From an uncultured bacterium (GTDB lineage Bacteria > Cyanobacteriota > Vampirovibrionia > Gastranaerophilales > Gastranaerophilaceae), in contig CACWTN010000001.1 in NCBI GenBank assembly GCA_902763805.1, positions 257,069-321,068 of the forward strand: DNA of 64,000 nucleotides, written 5' to 3'. Positions 26,534-34,788 of the stretch are shown here, one piece after another. Position 1 is the stretch's first letter; every line of letters starts with the position of its first letter. The position numbers and the translations under genes were made by a program. The notes below the pieces were generated by a model, which did not search any database, was not told the DNA's origin, and saw nothing but the letters and a program-made list of their open reading frames with translations.

Positions 26534-27259
26534 TTATCCTATGCCTTCAAAATTTGTAAACTTAGAAGGGTCAATTTGCACATCTAAATGATCTTTTTCT
26601 ATTAATATATGACTAAAATATCCTGTTGCATCTAATTTTGCCGCAAAATCCTTCGGATTACCGCAAATTCTTATATCAAGTTTTGGATTATCTGCATTAT
26701 GGTGACTATCATAACCTTTTTTCTTGTGAGGATTATTTGGATGGCCGGTACCCAGGGCAGATGTTATAACTATTTCTTCTCCAATTATGTTTGATACTTT
26801 TTCAAGTATTGCACTTGTACCTTTTTTCGCAAAAGGTATGTCTGTTTTAAATGATTTAGCAGAAACAGACCAACTTTTTCCCCCTGTTAAACGTTCAAGA
26901 TTACTGTCTTTTTCAGCTTGTTTTTCTGCTTCGTCTTTGGATAAGGATATGTATTTGTTATTAATTTTTAGATTATTATTAATTAAATTTTTATTATATG
27001 AAATTTTTGGCGGGGTAAGTTTTGGGGTTTTTTCTTCAGGTGTGGTTTTCAAACTGTTTATTAATACATTATTAAAAGAATAATTAATCGGAGGAAAATA
27101 TAATTGCGGCATAAAAAACATAGGCTTAAAATTAAAGTTTTTCAATAAAAAACTAAAATCATAAAATCCCGGTGATGTACAAACATTTTGAAAATTATAA
27201 TTGTACATAAAACTGTTTGTATTAAATATTAAATTTTGACCAATATCTAAACTGCTCAT
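26534..27259 (-). CDS. M15-like metallopeptidase-domain protein
   Basis: 241 residues. The C-terminal 120 residues have the arrangement of D-Ala-D-Ala carboxypeptidase M15-type enzymes: EIVITSALGTGHP, then GYDSHHNADNPKLDIRICG (Ser-x-His ... Asp metal ligands) and HLDVQID near the end (third His). The N-terminal half is low-complexity, rich in Asn, Phe and Tyr, and lacks a signal peptide. A role in peptidoglycan cutting for flagellum assembly would fit its place next to fliN, but that is inference. Similar domains occur in phage endolysins. Confidence 0.55.
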   Translation of the reverse strand: MSSLDIGQNLIFNTNSFMYNYNFQNVCTSPGFYDFSFLLKNFNFKPMFFMPQLYFPPINYSFNNVLINSLKTTPEEKTPKLTPPKISYNKNLINNNLKINNKYISLSKDEAEKQAEKDSNLERLTGGKSWSVSAKSFKTDIPFAKKGTSAILEKVSNIIGEEIVITSALGTGHPNNPHKKKGYDSHHNADNPKLDIRICGNPKDFAAKLDATGYFSHILIEKDHLDVQIDPSKFTNFEGIG

Positions 27260-27656
27260 ATCCCAAAAAATCCCTTATATTTATAAAGTCGATAAATACT
27301 GTAAGATTGACAGATTTGTTACATAACTTAACTTTTATACAATATTTATTACATCCCTACTTCGTTACAAAACTTTACTTCTTTTCTAACTTGCAAAACA
27401 TGCTGATAACATGCTTTTTCATGGTTTAAATCTCTAAAAACGTTTATTAACAGCATTTTTTAAAGTTGTAAAATCTGAATACCAATAGATAATAGTATTT
27501 AAATATCATTTAAAAAAACTTAACAAATGTATATATTCGTCTTGTAAATGAGTTCTCAACTTATATAATAAGAATATGGGTTGAGAGTATTTGGGGAATA
27601 GTTCTCAATTTTGGATTAGTTGACAATTATCAGAAAATAATTTTTGGAGGATATAA
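27260..27656. promoter_or_regulatory. Gene-free control region with promoter and dyad operator for the 71-aa gene
   Basis: No gene is visible. TTGTAA (27542-27547) and TATAAT (27564-27569) form a promoter. TCTCAAC (27554-27560) and GTTGAGA (27580-27586) flank the -10 as a dyad, and GTTCTCAA recurs at 27601-27608. Upstream, TTAAAAA-AACT-TAACAAA (27510-27527) resembles the repeat at 48996 and 53552. A GGAGG site precedes the GTG start. The left part is AT-rich with scattered GTTACAAAACTTTACTT-like words. Confidence 0.55.
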
Positions 27657-27872
27657 GTGTTTAAGAGTCGTGATATGGGGAGAGCGATAGCCGTAAAAAG
27701 ATGGACTCCGACAGCATTAGAATGTTATAAAAGAGGTTGTGTATGTGACGGTTGCTTTTATAGTGACTTCTTTAGTGCAACAGCTCAAAAATGTCAGATG
27801 AAAGCGGCGGTTCTTGAACTCGTGCGTACAATAGGCGCTCCAAGCGTTGATTTACCGCAGATTATAGACTAG
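27657..27872 (+). CDS. Hypothetical small protein with a Cys cluster, 71 aa
   Basis: Not recognised as a named family. It begins with a GTG after a strong GGAGG site. The N-terminus is basic (KSRDMGRAIAVKRWTPTAL) and is followed by CYKRGCVCDGCFYSDFF and a further Cys at TAQKCQM, giving five Cys in 35 residues, enough for a zinc or iron-sulfur site. Basic residues plus a metal knuckle suggest nucleic-acid or protein binding. It has its own regulated-looking promoter. Confidence 0.65.
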   Translation: MFKSRDMGRAIAVKRWTPTALECYKRGCVCDGCFYSDFFSATAQKCQMKAAVLELVRTIGAPSVDLPQIID

Positions 27873-27931
27873 TTAACATAATAAAATTTTACACTTACTT
27901 TATTGTATCTGATTTTTAGTTTTTCAGATAC

Positions 27932-28011
27932 TTGACAAGCATGTAAAATATGTGGTATAAAGTAAGTGGGGTAAATGTATATTTTTGAGTCTTGCACACT
28001 TTGCAAGACTT
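27932..28011 (+). promoter_or_regulatory. Promoter and leader hairpin of the ACT-domain gene
   Basis: TTGACA (27932-27937), an 18-bp spacer and TATAAA (27956-27961) form a strong promoter. In the leader, AGTCTTGCA (27989-27997) pairs with TGCAAGACT (28003-28011), followed by a short T-rich run, then TTGGAGA and ATG at 28034. The stem could be an attenuator. Another hairpin, TATCTGA/TCAGATA (27906-27930), lies just upstream of the promoter. Confidence 0.6.
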
Positions 28012-28033
28012 TCCTTTTGTTTGGAGAAAATTT

Positions 28034-28312
28034 ATGGACGATTTTAAGATTATTATTACAGTATCAGGAACTGATAAAGTAGGTATAGTTGCAAGTATTG
28101 CAAATATTTTGGCTAAATATAAAGTTAATATAGAAGATATTAAACAAACGCTTATGCAGGGGCATTTTGTAATGTTTATGCTTTGTGATATTGAAAAATC
28201 CGAACTTAATTTTAAAGAGCTTAAAAATGCACTAATAGAAGAAGGTAACAAAATGGAAGTTGAAGTTTGGGTTCAGAAAAAGGGTATTTTTGAAAAAATG
28301 CATACGGTGTAA
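28034..28312 (+). CDS. ACT-domain protein (UPF0237 type)
   Basis: 92 residues from the ATG at 28034, selected because TTGGAGA lies upstream. A single ACT domain: FKIIITVSGTDKVGIVASIANILAKYKVNIEDIKQTLMQGHFVMFMLCDIEKSELNFKEL, close to the UPF0237 group (GcvR-like). ACT domains bind amino acids or similar ligands. With no catalytic domain it may act as a sensor or regulatory subunit. Followed by a TPR gene 3 bases later. Confidence 0.9.
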   Translation: MDDFKIIITVSGTDKVGIVASIANILAKYKVNIEDIKQTLMQGHFVMFMLCDIEKSELNFKELKNALIEEGNKMEVEVWVQKKGIFEKMHTV

Positions 28313-28314
28313 CT

Positions 28315-28779
28315 TTGTCTGATAAAGATAAAATAATAAAAGAAATTACTGACAGTATACAGAGAATAAACAGTAAATTTATGCTGCTTAAATTAATTAC
28401 CGAAGCTAAGTATGAATATGATAAATATGATTATGAGGCAGGCAGAAGGTCTTTAATTGAGGCATATTTGATTGATAAAAAAAGTCCTGTTGTACTTAGA
28501 GGTTTGGGGTGTATAAACCAATACAAAGGTAAATATAATCTGGCTGAAAAATTTTTTAAAAAAGCTTTGAGATACTCAGAAAAGAAAGAAGTCGAATATA
28601 CTCTTTTGGGTGTTTTATTTTATGTGCAGAACAAACTTGATGAAGCAATAAAATATTTTAATCTTGCAATTGACAGTAATGATGATTATGACTACGCTTA
28701 TGAAGGCAGAAATCAGGCATTATTGGAAAATCATATAAGGATATCTGACTTGCAGGATTCTTTAAAAAATATGTTTTAA
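28315..28779 (+). CDS. TPR-repeat protein, 154 aa
   Basis: Starts at a TTG directly after the ACT gene. TPR motifs are visible from about residue 55: GLGCINQYKGKYNLAEKFFKKALRYS and YTLLGVLFYVQNKLDEAIKYFNLAIDSND. The N-terminus is a charged helix. No signal peptide. It is co-transcribed with the ACT-domain gene and its partner is unknown. Confidence 0.8.
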   Translation: MSDKDKIIKEITDSIQRINSKFMLLKLITEAKYEYDKYDYEAGRRSLIEAYLIDKKSPVVLRGLGCINQYKGKYNLAEKFFKKALRYSEKKEVEYTLLGVLFYVQNKLDEAIKYFNLAIDSNDDYDYAYEGRNQALLENHIRISDLQDSLKNMF

Positions 28780-28892
28780 AATTATAAGATTTTCAATATT
28801 ATTCTCTTAAATTATATTCAAGGTATTTTTATCTCTTTTTATGCGTTTTAATATAATTTTCGGATAAAAAACAACTTCTTCGGGAGATAAAA

Positions 28893-29552
28893 ATGGGTAT
28901 AAAAATATTACTTGCAGAAGATCAGAAATTAATGAGAATAGGTATAAAATCTTTATTCAATGATTATCCTGAAATGGAGATTATAGGTGAAGCCGTAAAC
29001 GGAAAAGAGACGGTTGAAAAGGCTAAACTTATAAAGCCTGATATAGTTCTTATGGATATAGGATTTCCTGATATTTCAGGTATAGAAGCAACAAAGCAGA
29101 TTCTGGAAAATAACGGTAATATAAAAATTATTATTCTTACTTCTCATATAACAGAAGAAGAACTAAATGCATCATTGGAAGCCGGAGCAAATGCTTACAT
29201 TATAAAAGACATAAGTACGGAGTTTCTGATGAGCGTTATAAAAATGGTTAAGTCAGGTGCAATGTGGATTGACCCTCATGTAGTTCCGTTTATAAGAGAA
29301 AAAAATAACGGTATAATACCTTCACGCCAGGTTTCAAGAAGCGTTTTCAGACAAAATCATTCAAATCTCACGCAGAGAGAATATGAAGTTTTAAAACTTG
29401 TAGTTGACGGACAGTCAAACAGCCAGATAGCTAAAACTTTAACTATAAGCGAGCATACTGCAAAGGCGCACGTTTGTAATATAATCCAAAAACTTGTGGT
29501 TGATGACAGAACTCAGGCAGCTGTAAAAGCTTTAAAAGAAGGTTTGGTTTAA
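28893..29552 (+). CDS. NarL/LuxR-type response regulator
   Basis: 219 residues. The receiver domain (1-120) has acidic pocket AEDQKLM, phosphorylated Asp in DIVLMDIGFPDISGIEATKQI and the Thr/Lys pair IILTSH and YIIKD. The C-terminal LuxR HTH reads LTQREYEVLKLVVDGQSNSQIAKTLTISEHTAKAHVCNIIQKL. No kinase is adjacent. TATAAT upstream at about 28852 and GGGAG before ATG. Confidence 0.94.
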   Translation: MGIKILLAEDQKLMRIGIKSLFNDYPEMEIIGEAVNGKETVEKAKLIKPDIVLMDIGFPDISGIEATKQILENNGNIKIIILTSHITEEELNASLEAGANAYIIKDISTEFLMSVIKMVKSGAMWIDPHVVPFIREKNNGIIPSRQVSRSVFRQNHSNLTQREYEVLKLVVDGQSNSQIAKTLTISEHTAKAHVCNIIQKLVVDDRTQAAVKALKEGLV

Positions 29553-29947
29553 TTAAAATTTATCCAATTTTTTTCCAAAAATTTTCCCTAAATTTTTAAA
29601 TATTTTTCTTATATTTTTTATTAATAATTATATATTTATATATAAAAAATAATAACAATAATAATAAGCTCAAATAAATTGTATAAAACAGTCTGGAATA
29701 TTTAATTTTATTGAGTTTTTACTGTTAAAAAGATTGTTCAAAACTTGTTAAAAATGTTGTAATTTTATACATCTTTGAACAATAAAAATAAAAAAAATAA
29801 AATAAAAAAATTTTTATGTAAAAACATGTTCAAAACAGCAAGACTTTTCTACATCTTTTCTACAATCTTTTGAACAATCAAAATAAATAATTTTATTTTA
29901 TTTTTCTTTATTGTATAATCTCTTTATACTTTTATGAGGAGATACAA
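29553..29947. repeat. AT-rich intergenic region with two tandem palindromic units and the thrB promoter
   Basis: No gene is visible. TTGTTCAAA (29734-29742) ... TTTGAACAA (29774-29782) and ATGTTCAAAA (29826-29835) ... TTTTGAACAA (29868-29877) are two similar units, about 93 bases apart, each capable of a long-range stem. The rest is simple A/T sequence. TATAAT (29914-29919) and GAGGAG before the ATG at 29948 form the thrB promoter and ribosome-binding site. Confidence 0.55.
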
Positions 29948-30889
29948 ATGAAAGTTACCGTAAAAGTGCCGGCTACATCGGCAAATCTGGGCCCCGGATT
30001 TGATTGTTTGGGTTTGGCATTGCCGATATATAATACATTAACAATAGAAGAAACAGTTTTACCAGGAACAGGGGTAGAAATAAATTTGATGTCCGAAGGT
30101 GATAATATCGATGAAATGATTTTCGATAATGTTCCGAAAGATGAAAACAGTATTGTATATAAAGCAGTAGAAATGTTATACAATTCTATCGGTCAGGAGC
30201 CTTCCGAACTCAGAATAAATATTCAGTCACAAATCCCTATAACAAGAGGACTTGGAAGTTCGGCATCAGTTGTTGTAGGCGGACTTATTGCAGCAAATAA
30301 ATTACTCGGCTCGCCTGCAGATACAACAGCACTTCTTTCTATAGCAACTGAAGTTGAAGGTCATCCTGATAATGTTGCTCCTGCAATTTTAGGTGGATTT
30401 GTAATGTCTTCAAGAGAAGATGACGGTTCTATTATTACCGAAAAATTGAACTGGCCTGAAGAATGGGATATAACAGTTTGTATTCCTGATTTTGAACTTT
30501 CAACAAATATTGCACGCTCTGTTCTTCCTGAATCAGTACCGCTTCAGGATGCCGTTTTTAATGCAAAACATCTTGCAATGCTTATTCAGGCTATTAATAC
30601 AAAAGATGTTAAATTAATGAAAAATGCACTCCATGACAGACTTCATCAGCCATACAGAGAAAAATTAATCCCCGGTATGAAGGAAATAATGGAAGCATTT
30701 ATACACGAAGATAACGTAATAGGAACAGTTCTTTCAGGTGCAGGTCCTTCTATACTTGTTATTTCTCACAAATATGATTTGGATAAGATTAAATCAACAG
30801 TAAGAAGTATATGGGAAAGCCTAAGTATAAAATCAGATATCCGCACTTTAAAAATAGAAAATAACGGTGCTGAAATTATTGAGGGATAA
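29948..30889 (+). CDS. thrB: Homoserine kinase
   Basis: GHMP kinase that phosphorylates homoserine on the way to threonine. 313 residues. Starts VKVPATSANLGPGFDCLGLALPIYN, the homoserine-kinase N-terminus; the ATP-binding loop is PITRGLGSSASVVVGGLIAAN near residue 97, and the third motif is GTVLSGAGPSILVI near residue 260. It has a good ribosome-binding site and stands alone: thrC and hom are not in the window. Confidence 0.95.
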   Translation: MKVTVKVPATSANLGPGFDCLGLALPIYNTLTIEETVLPGTGVEINLMSEGDNIDEMIFDNVPKDENSIVYKAVEMLYNSIGQEPSELRINIQSQIPITRGLGSSASVVVGGLIAANKLLGSPADTTALLSIATEVEGHPDNVAPAILGGFVMSSREDDGSIITEKLNWPEEWDITVCIPDFELSTNIARSVLPESVPLQDAVFNAKHLAMLIQAINTKDVKLMKNALHDRLHQPYREKLIPGMKEIMEAFIHEDNVIGTVLSGAGPSILVISHKYDLDKIKSTVRSIWESLSIKSDIRTLKIENNGAEIIEG

Positions 30890-30892
30890 ATA

Positions 30893-31315
30893 TTAAATAC
30901 CCATGCTTGTTATTTCATTATAAGCTGCAAGAATTCTGTTTCTTACCTGTACTGCCATCTGCATGCTTAAAGAAGCTTTTTCAGCAGCAATCATTGCATC
31001 GTGAATATTTGTATTTCCGCCCATAGCCAAATCTTCCTGCATTCTGTCGGCTTCTAATCTTGCATTATTTACGGCATTTAAACTGTTTGAAAAAGCTGCA
31101 CCGAATTGATTTGCAAAATTACCCAAACCATCATCAGTTTTGTCTTTTAATGCATAATTTCTGGTTGCAGTATCCAATGTTTTTTCAAAATCTGTTGAAA
31201 TAGTATCATCAAATTGAAATGATGAATTATTCTTTAAAAAATTATTATAATTTTCTACAGCGTCAAACTGAAAAGTTCTGTCAAAATTAGTTGATATTCC
31301 TGTTGAAAATTCCAT
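30893..31315 (-). CDS. fliE: Flagellar hook-basal body protein FliE
   Basis: FliE links the MS ring to the proximal rod. 140 residues. The conserved C-terminus is present: IAAEKASLSMQMAVQVRNRILAAYNEITSMGI. The N-terminal part is variable, as usual, but longer than in many FliE proteins. Last gene of flgB-flgC-fliE, 23 bases after flgC. Confidence 0.93.
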   Translation of the reverse strand: MEFSTGISTNFDRTFQFDAVENYNNFLKNNSSFQFDDTISTDFEKTLDTATRNYALKDKTDDGLGNFANQFGAAFSNSLNAVNNARLEADRMQEDLAMGGNTNIHDAMIAAEKASLSMQMAVQVRNRILAAYNEITSMGI

Positions 31316-31338
31316 TTCTTACCTCTTTACCCAAGTTC

Positions 31339-31845
31339 CTAAATATTCATCGCACTCTGCATCATAGTTTTAACGTTTTCCGCAACTGTTGCGTTAGCCT
31401 GATAAGCTTTAGAAGCAGAAATCATACCTACCATTTCTTCTACAACATTAATATTCGGTAAATCAACATAACCGTCTTCGTCAGCGTCAGGATGAGAAGG
31501 GTCATAAACAGTTTTTACGCCGTTTTCTTTATCATATATTTCATCAACTTCAACACCGCCTGTCAGTACACCGTTATTAAGTGCTACGTTGGCATTTATA
31601 TGTAAATTACCTGTTCTCGGGTCAAACTGAGCATTCGGACTGTTGCTCTGAAAGTTTGAAAAACCTCTGTTTAACTGGTCTTCATATATTGTTCTGAAGG
31701 TTACATCTTTTCTTATGTAAACACCTTTAGAACCGTCAGGACGGCGTGTTGTATTAATGTTTGCAATGTTACTTGCAATCGTGTCCATTTTTACTCTCTG
31801 AGCAGTCATACCGGAACCTGCTATATCAAAAATATTAAAACTCAT
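31339..31845 (-). CDS. flgC: Flagellar basal-body rod protein FlgC
   Basis: Proximal rod subunit exported through the flagellar type III system. 168 residues. The N-terminus IFDIAGSGMTAQRVKMDTIASNIANINT and the C-terminus EEMVGMISASKAYQANATVAENVKTMMQSAMNI are the paired rod motifs. Between flgB and fliE. Confidence 0.95.
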   Translation of the reverse strand: MSFNIFDIAGSGMTAQRVKMDTIASNIANINTTRRPDGSKGVYIRKDVTFRTIYEDQLNRGFSNFQSNSPNAQFDPRTGNLHINANVALNNGVLTGGVEVDEIYDKENGVKTVYDPSHPDADEDGYVDLPNINVVEEMVGMISASKAYQANATVAENVKTMMQSAMNI

Positions 31846-31855
31846 TTATTCTCTC

Positions 31856-32344
31856 CTATTGTCCCGTGCCCCGGATAACTTCACTTAACATTGAAAACTG
31901 ACGTCTTTCCAGATTTGATAAAACCATGTATTTAGTACCTGTTTTTGATAAATCCATCATTTCACGTTCAAGTTCAACGTTATTTCCCTGATGGTCAGTA
32001 CCGCTGAATACGTCAGTTACAAGCTGTGGTCTGAACTGATCGTACACATTTGACTGCAGGTATGCCTTTTCCTGGAGCGTCGGTATACGGTATTTGTGGA
32101 CTTCACCGGTGAAAACATCAAGCATAGGCGGTTTGTATTCAACGCTGTTAAGACCTTTAATATAATCTTTCAAGTCTTCTTTTTCCTGAATTTCCGCTAA
32201 CTGATTTTCAAACGCAACTTCTTTTCTCTGATACCCAGGCGTATTTACGTTTGCAATATTACTTGCAATAGAGTGCTGGCGGTCCATAAGACCGTTCATA
32301 CCAAGATGAGTAATTTCTATTGTTCTGTTTGTAATCAAGTCCAT
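31856..32344 (-). CDS. flgB: Flagellar basal-body rod protein FlgB
   Basis: Proximal rod subunit, 162 residues. N-terminal rod motif IEITHLGMNGLMDRQHSIASNIANVNTPGYQRKEVAFE and C-terminal LSKTGTKYMVLSNLERRQFSMLSEVIRG. It starts 2 bases after the stop of the upstream histidine kinase, so kinase and rod genes share a transcript. Confidence 0.95.
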   Translation of the reverse strand: MDLITNRTIEITHLGMNGLMDRQHSIASNIANVNTPGYQRKEVAFENQLAEIQEKEDLKDYIKGLNSVEYKPPMLDVFTGEVHKYRIPTLQEKAYLQSNVYDQFRPQLVTDVFSGTDHQGNNVELEREMMDLSKTGTKYMVLSNLERRQFSMLSEVIRGTGQ

Positions 32345-32346
32345 AA

Positions 32347-33597
32347 TTATCCGACTTTCGCAATTTTTATGGCAAATATAACTTCTTCATCCGTATTTTT
32401 TTCAAGTTCAAGTTTGCCATACATTTCCTCAATTGATTTTTTGCAAATCACTAACCCAAGTCCGGAGCCTGATGATTTTGTAGTAAATCCTTCTCTGAAA
32501 ATATTTTCGGGATTTTTTATTTTCCCTGCATTGTTTGAAATTTTGACTACCGCAAAATCATTCTCATCTTCCGTCTTAATTTTTACATACGGTTTTTCAC
32601 CGTTACTTACCACCTCAAGGACATCGCCTTCTTTATTAAATGCTTCACTTGCATTTTTTACCAAATTAATTACTGCTGCAATGAATTTATTTTCATCAAC
32701 AGGTATTTTTACATCAGTATCATTTTCCACTATGCATTCAACATTCTGACCTTCAAAGTATACTTTCGTCAAATCTGAGGCAGAATTGATAAGCTCTTTT
32801 AATTTATATGGCTTAATAACTGATTTTTCTGTTGATTTTAATGCAATAAGCGAATTTCCAGCCATTTTTACCGCTTTTGACAAACACTTAACTGCATTTA
32901 AAATACCTTCATTATCAATATTATTTTTGGCACAGGTCTTTTTAATAATCTCAGTATACAAGTCGCAAATAGAAAGCTGATTTTTAATTTCATGTGCTAC
33001 AGCTCTTGTATTCTGACTTATTTCTTCTTCCTCTTTTTCAGATTGAATTTGAGCAAAACCCAAAACAGCATCTTTTGCCGCTTCATCAAAGTTTTCTGCC
33101 AGTTTTCTTATAGATACATTTAACAACGGGTTATCACGTCTGTCAGGTTTAAATCTTTCCTGAAAATCTTTGATATCAACGTCAGTGTTTCTGTCTATAA
33201 TATCAAGAGCTTCGTTCTGAACTCTTGAGTTAAAAATTGTGTAATATCTTACAAAATTTTTATTCTCGGTTTTGTTATCCCAGATGATTATCGCAACAAA
33301 TCTGTGCGTAAGTACACAAAGAAACTCTGTATTTGCCCAGACTTTTTCTTTTAAATGTCCGCCTTCATCCGTAAAATCAAAAGAAGGTACAGAAGAAAAT
33401 TCAAGCCTTTTAATAAGTCCCATAATCCCTGATTTATTTTCTATTCTGTGTAAAACAACTCCTTCTTCGGGTTCATTAACCAAAGGCTCTAAGACAGCTC
33501 TCATCATGCATTTAAGAGCAGATTTTGAAAGAATCGGATTAGCCTGAGATTCTATAAGTTCTTTTAAATAATTTTGCTGTCTTACGATTTTCTTCAT
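32347..33597 (-). CDS. Histidine kinase in the flgB operon
   Basis: 416 residues, no membrane segments, so a cytoplasmic sensor. N-terminal residues 1-200 form an unidentified input domain. The H-box is VAHEIKNQLSICDLYTEII near residue 215; the ATPase domain has FIAAVINLVKNASEAF (N-box), a weak G1 (VVKISNNAGKI) and SGSGLGLVICKKSIEEMYG (G2). Its stop is 2 bases before flgB. A LuxR-type response regulator lies just upstream. Placement suggests control of flagellar gene expression, by analogy with FleS/FlgS kinases; that is inference. Confidence 0.88.
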   Translation of the reverse strand: MKKIVRQQNYLKELIESQANPILSKSALKCMMRAVLEPLVNEPEEGVVLHRIENKSGIMGLIKRLEFSSVPSFDFTDEGGHLKEKVWANTEFLCVLTHRFVAIIIWDNKTENKNFVRYYTIFNSRVQNEALDIIDRNTDVDIKDFQERFKPDRRDNPLLNVSIRKLAENFDEAAKDAVLGFAQIQSEKEEEEISQNTRAVAHEIKNQLSICDLYTEIIKKTCAKNNIDNEGILNAVKCLSKAVKMAGNSLIALKSTEKSVIKPYKLKELINSASDLTKVYFEGQNVECIVENDTDVKIPVDENKFIAAVINLVKNASEAFNKEGDVLEVVSNGEKPYVKIKTEDENDFAVVKISNNAGKIKNPENIFREGFTTKSSGSGLGLVICKKSIEEMYGKLELEKNTDEEVIFAIKIAKVG

Positions 33598-33653
33598 TTT
33601 GTTTCCTTGTGTTATTACATTAATTTTTAATACTGTTCAACCGATCAAATAAT

Positions 33654-34361
33654 CTATACTGCAATTTTGTTCTTGGTTAAGAAACCGTTGTTTATTGCGT
33701 ATAAAACAGCCTGTGTTCTGTCAGAAACCTGAAGCTTTTGGAAAATATTATTTACGTGAGTTTTAACAGTTGTTTCAGAGATAAATAATTTTCCTGCAAC
33801 ACCTTTATAAGTGATACCCTGTGTGAGAAGCTGAAGAACTTCTTCTTCACGGGGAGTAAGTGCATCAAGTAAGTTTTCTTCATCGTAAGCTGCTTCTTTT
33901 CTCTGATTTTCTTCTCTGAATGATTGCTGGAAGTATTCAAAGAAACGGGAAGATAATGCAAGCGGTAAATAAATCTTGCCGTTTAATACTTCTTCAATAG
34001 CATAAATAAGCTGAGCAGAAGCCATGGTTTTAAGAACGTAACCTTTAGCACCGATTTTCATAGCTCTGAAAATCAAATCAGCATCATCATAACCTGATAA
34101 AGCTAATACTTTTGTGTTCAAACCTAATTTAGATATTTCAATAATGCCCTGTAAACCGTCTTTTTCAGGCATATTCATATCTAATAAAACAATGTCCGGC
34201 TGATACTTCTTAATCAAATTCAACCCCAAAGAAACGTTTGTAGCTATCCCTACAACATCAAAAGTTCCTTCCAAATTCAAAAGTTCTCTGATACCGTTAA
34301 GATGATCATAATTGTCATCAATTAACAAAACTCTTGATTTTTTCTTAAACTCATGTCTCAT
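33654..34361 (-). CDS. NarL/LuxR-type response regulator
   Basis: 235 residues. Receiver domain with LLIDDNYDHL, phospho-Asp in DIVLLDMNMPEKDGLQGIIEI and VLKTMASA. LuxR HTH: LTPREEEVLQLLTQGITYKGVAGKLFISETTVKTHVNNIFQKLQVSDRTQAVL. It lies 56 bases upstream of the histidine kinase and the flagellar rod genes. NarL-type regulators normally pair with HisKA_3 kinases, while the neighbouring kinase has a HisKA-type H-box, so pairing is likely from position but not certain. GGGGAGAG lies before the ATG. Confidence 0.93.
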   Translation of the reverse strand: MRHEFKKKSRVLLIDDNYDHLNGIRELLNLEGTFDVVGIATNVSLGLNLIKKYQPDIVLLDMNMPEKDGLQGIIEISKLGLNTKVLALSGYDDADLIFRAMKIGAKGYVLKTMASAQLIYAIEEVLNGKIYLPLALSSRFFEYFQQSFREENQRKEAAYDEENLLDALTPREEEVLQLLTQGITYKGVAGKLFISETTVKTHVNNIFQKLQVSDRTQAVLYAINNGFLTKNKIAV

Positions 34362-34788
34362 ACTCTCTTCTCTCCCCTATATTATTAATTGTAAATTTTT
34401 GTTACTCTCTCCACTATTTATATTACCTATGTATAGAGGATATTTTCATCAACAGAATGGTTTATTTTACTATGTTTAGGCTAGATATAAAGATATAGAC
34501 CACATGGTCTAGAAGAAGGTGCAAATGCACAATTGGTCTTTATTTGGGGTTTCGTCAAGGCATCCTCAAAATTTAAGACATAAAGAGTAGTCTAATTGAG
34601 GTAAAAAACTGAGTACATCATACATTCGGGGTAGAGCGATATATATATAAAAAGTCGGGTTTGGAATTTCCAAACCCGACTTTAATATTATTAAATTTAT
34701 ACGTTTCTGTTTTATTTCCGCCGGCTATGTACGAAAAGTTTTTCGTTTCCTTTTTGAAAAAAGGAAGAAATCATTTTTTATTTACCCC
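34362..34788. other. Intergenic region with several short palindromes
   Basis: No gene is visible. On the plus strand TAGACC-ACAT-GGTCTA (about 34495-34511) and GTGCA-AA-TGCAC (about 34517-34530) are short dyads. The left part contains the untranslated leader of the response regulator. I do not recognise a riboswitch. Confidence 0.4.
34651..34683 (-). terminator. Terminator downstream of secF
   Basis: AAAGTCGGGTTTGGAA pairs with TTCCAAACCCGACTTT over a single central base, a nearly perfect 33-base palindrome. It lies about 105 bases downstream of secF. Confidence 0.8.

Noticed and set aside
29553-29947. Possible replication origin (repeats with TTTTCTACA words, AT-rich)
   Set aside because: No DnaA-box consensus cluster (TTATCCACA) and no dnaA, dnaN or gidA nearby.
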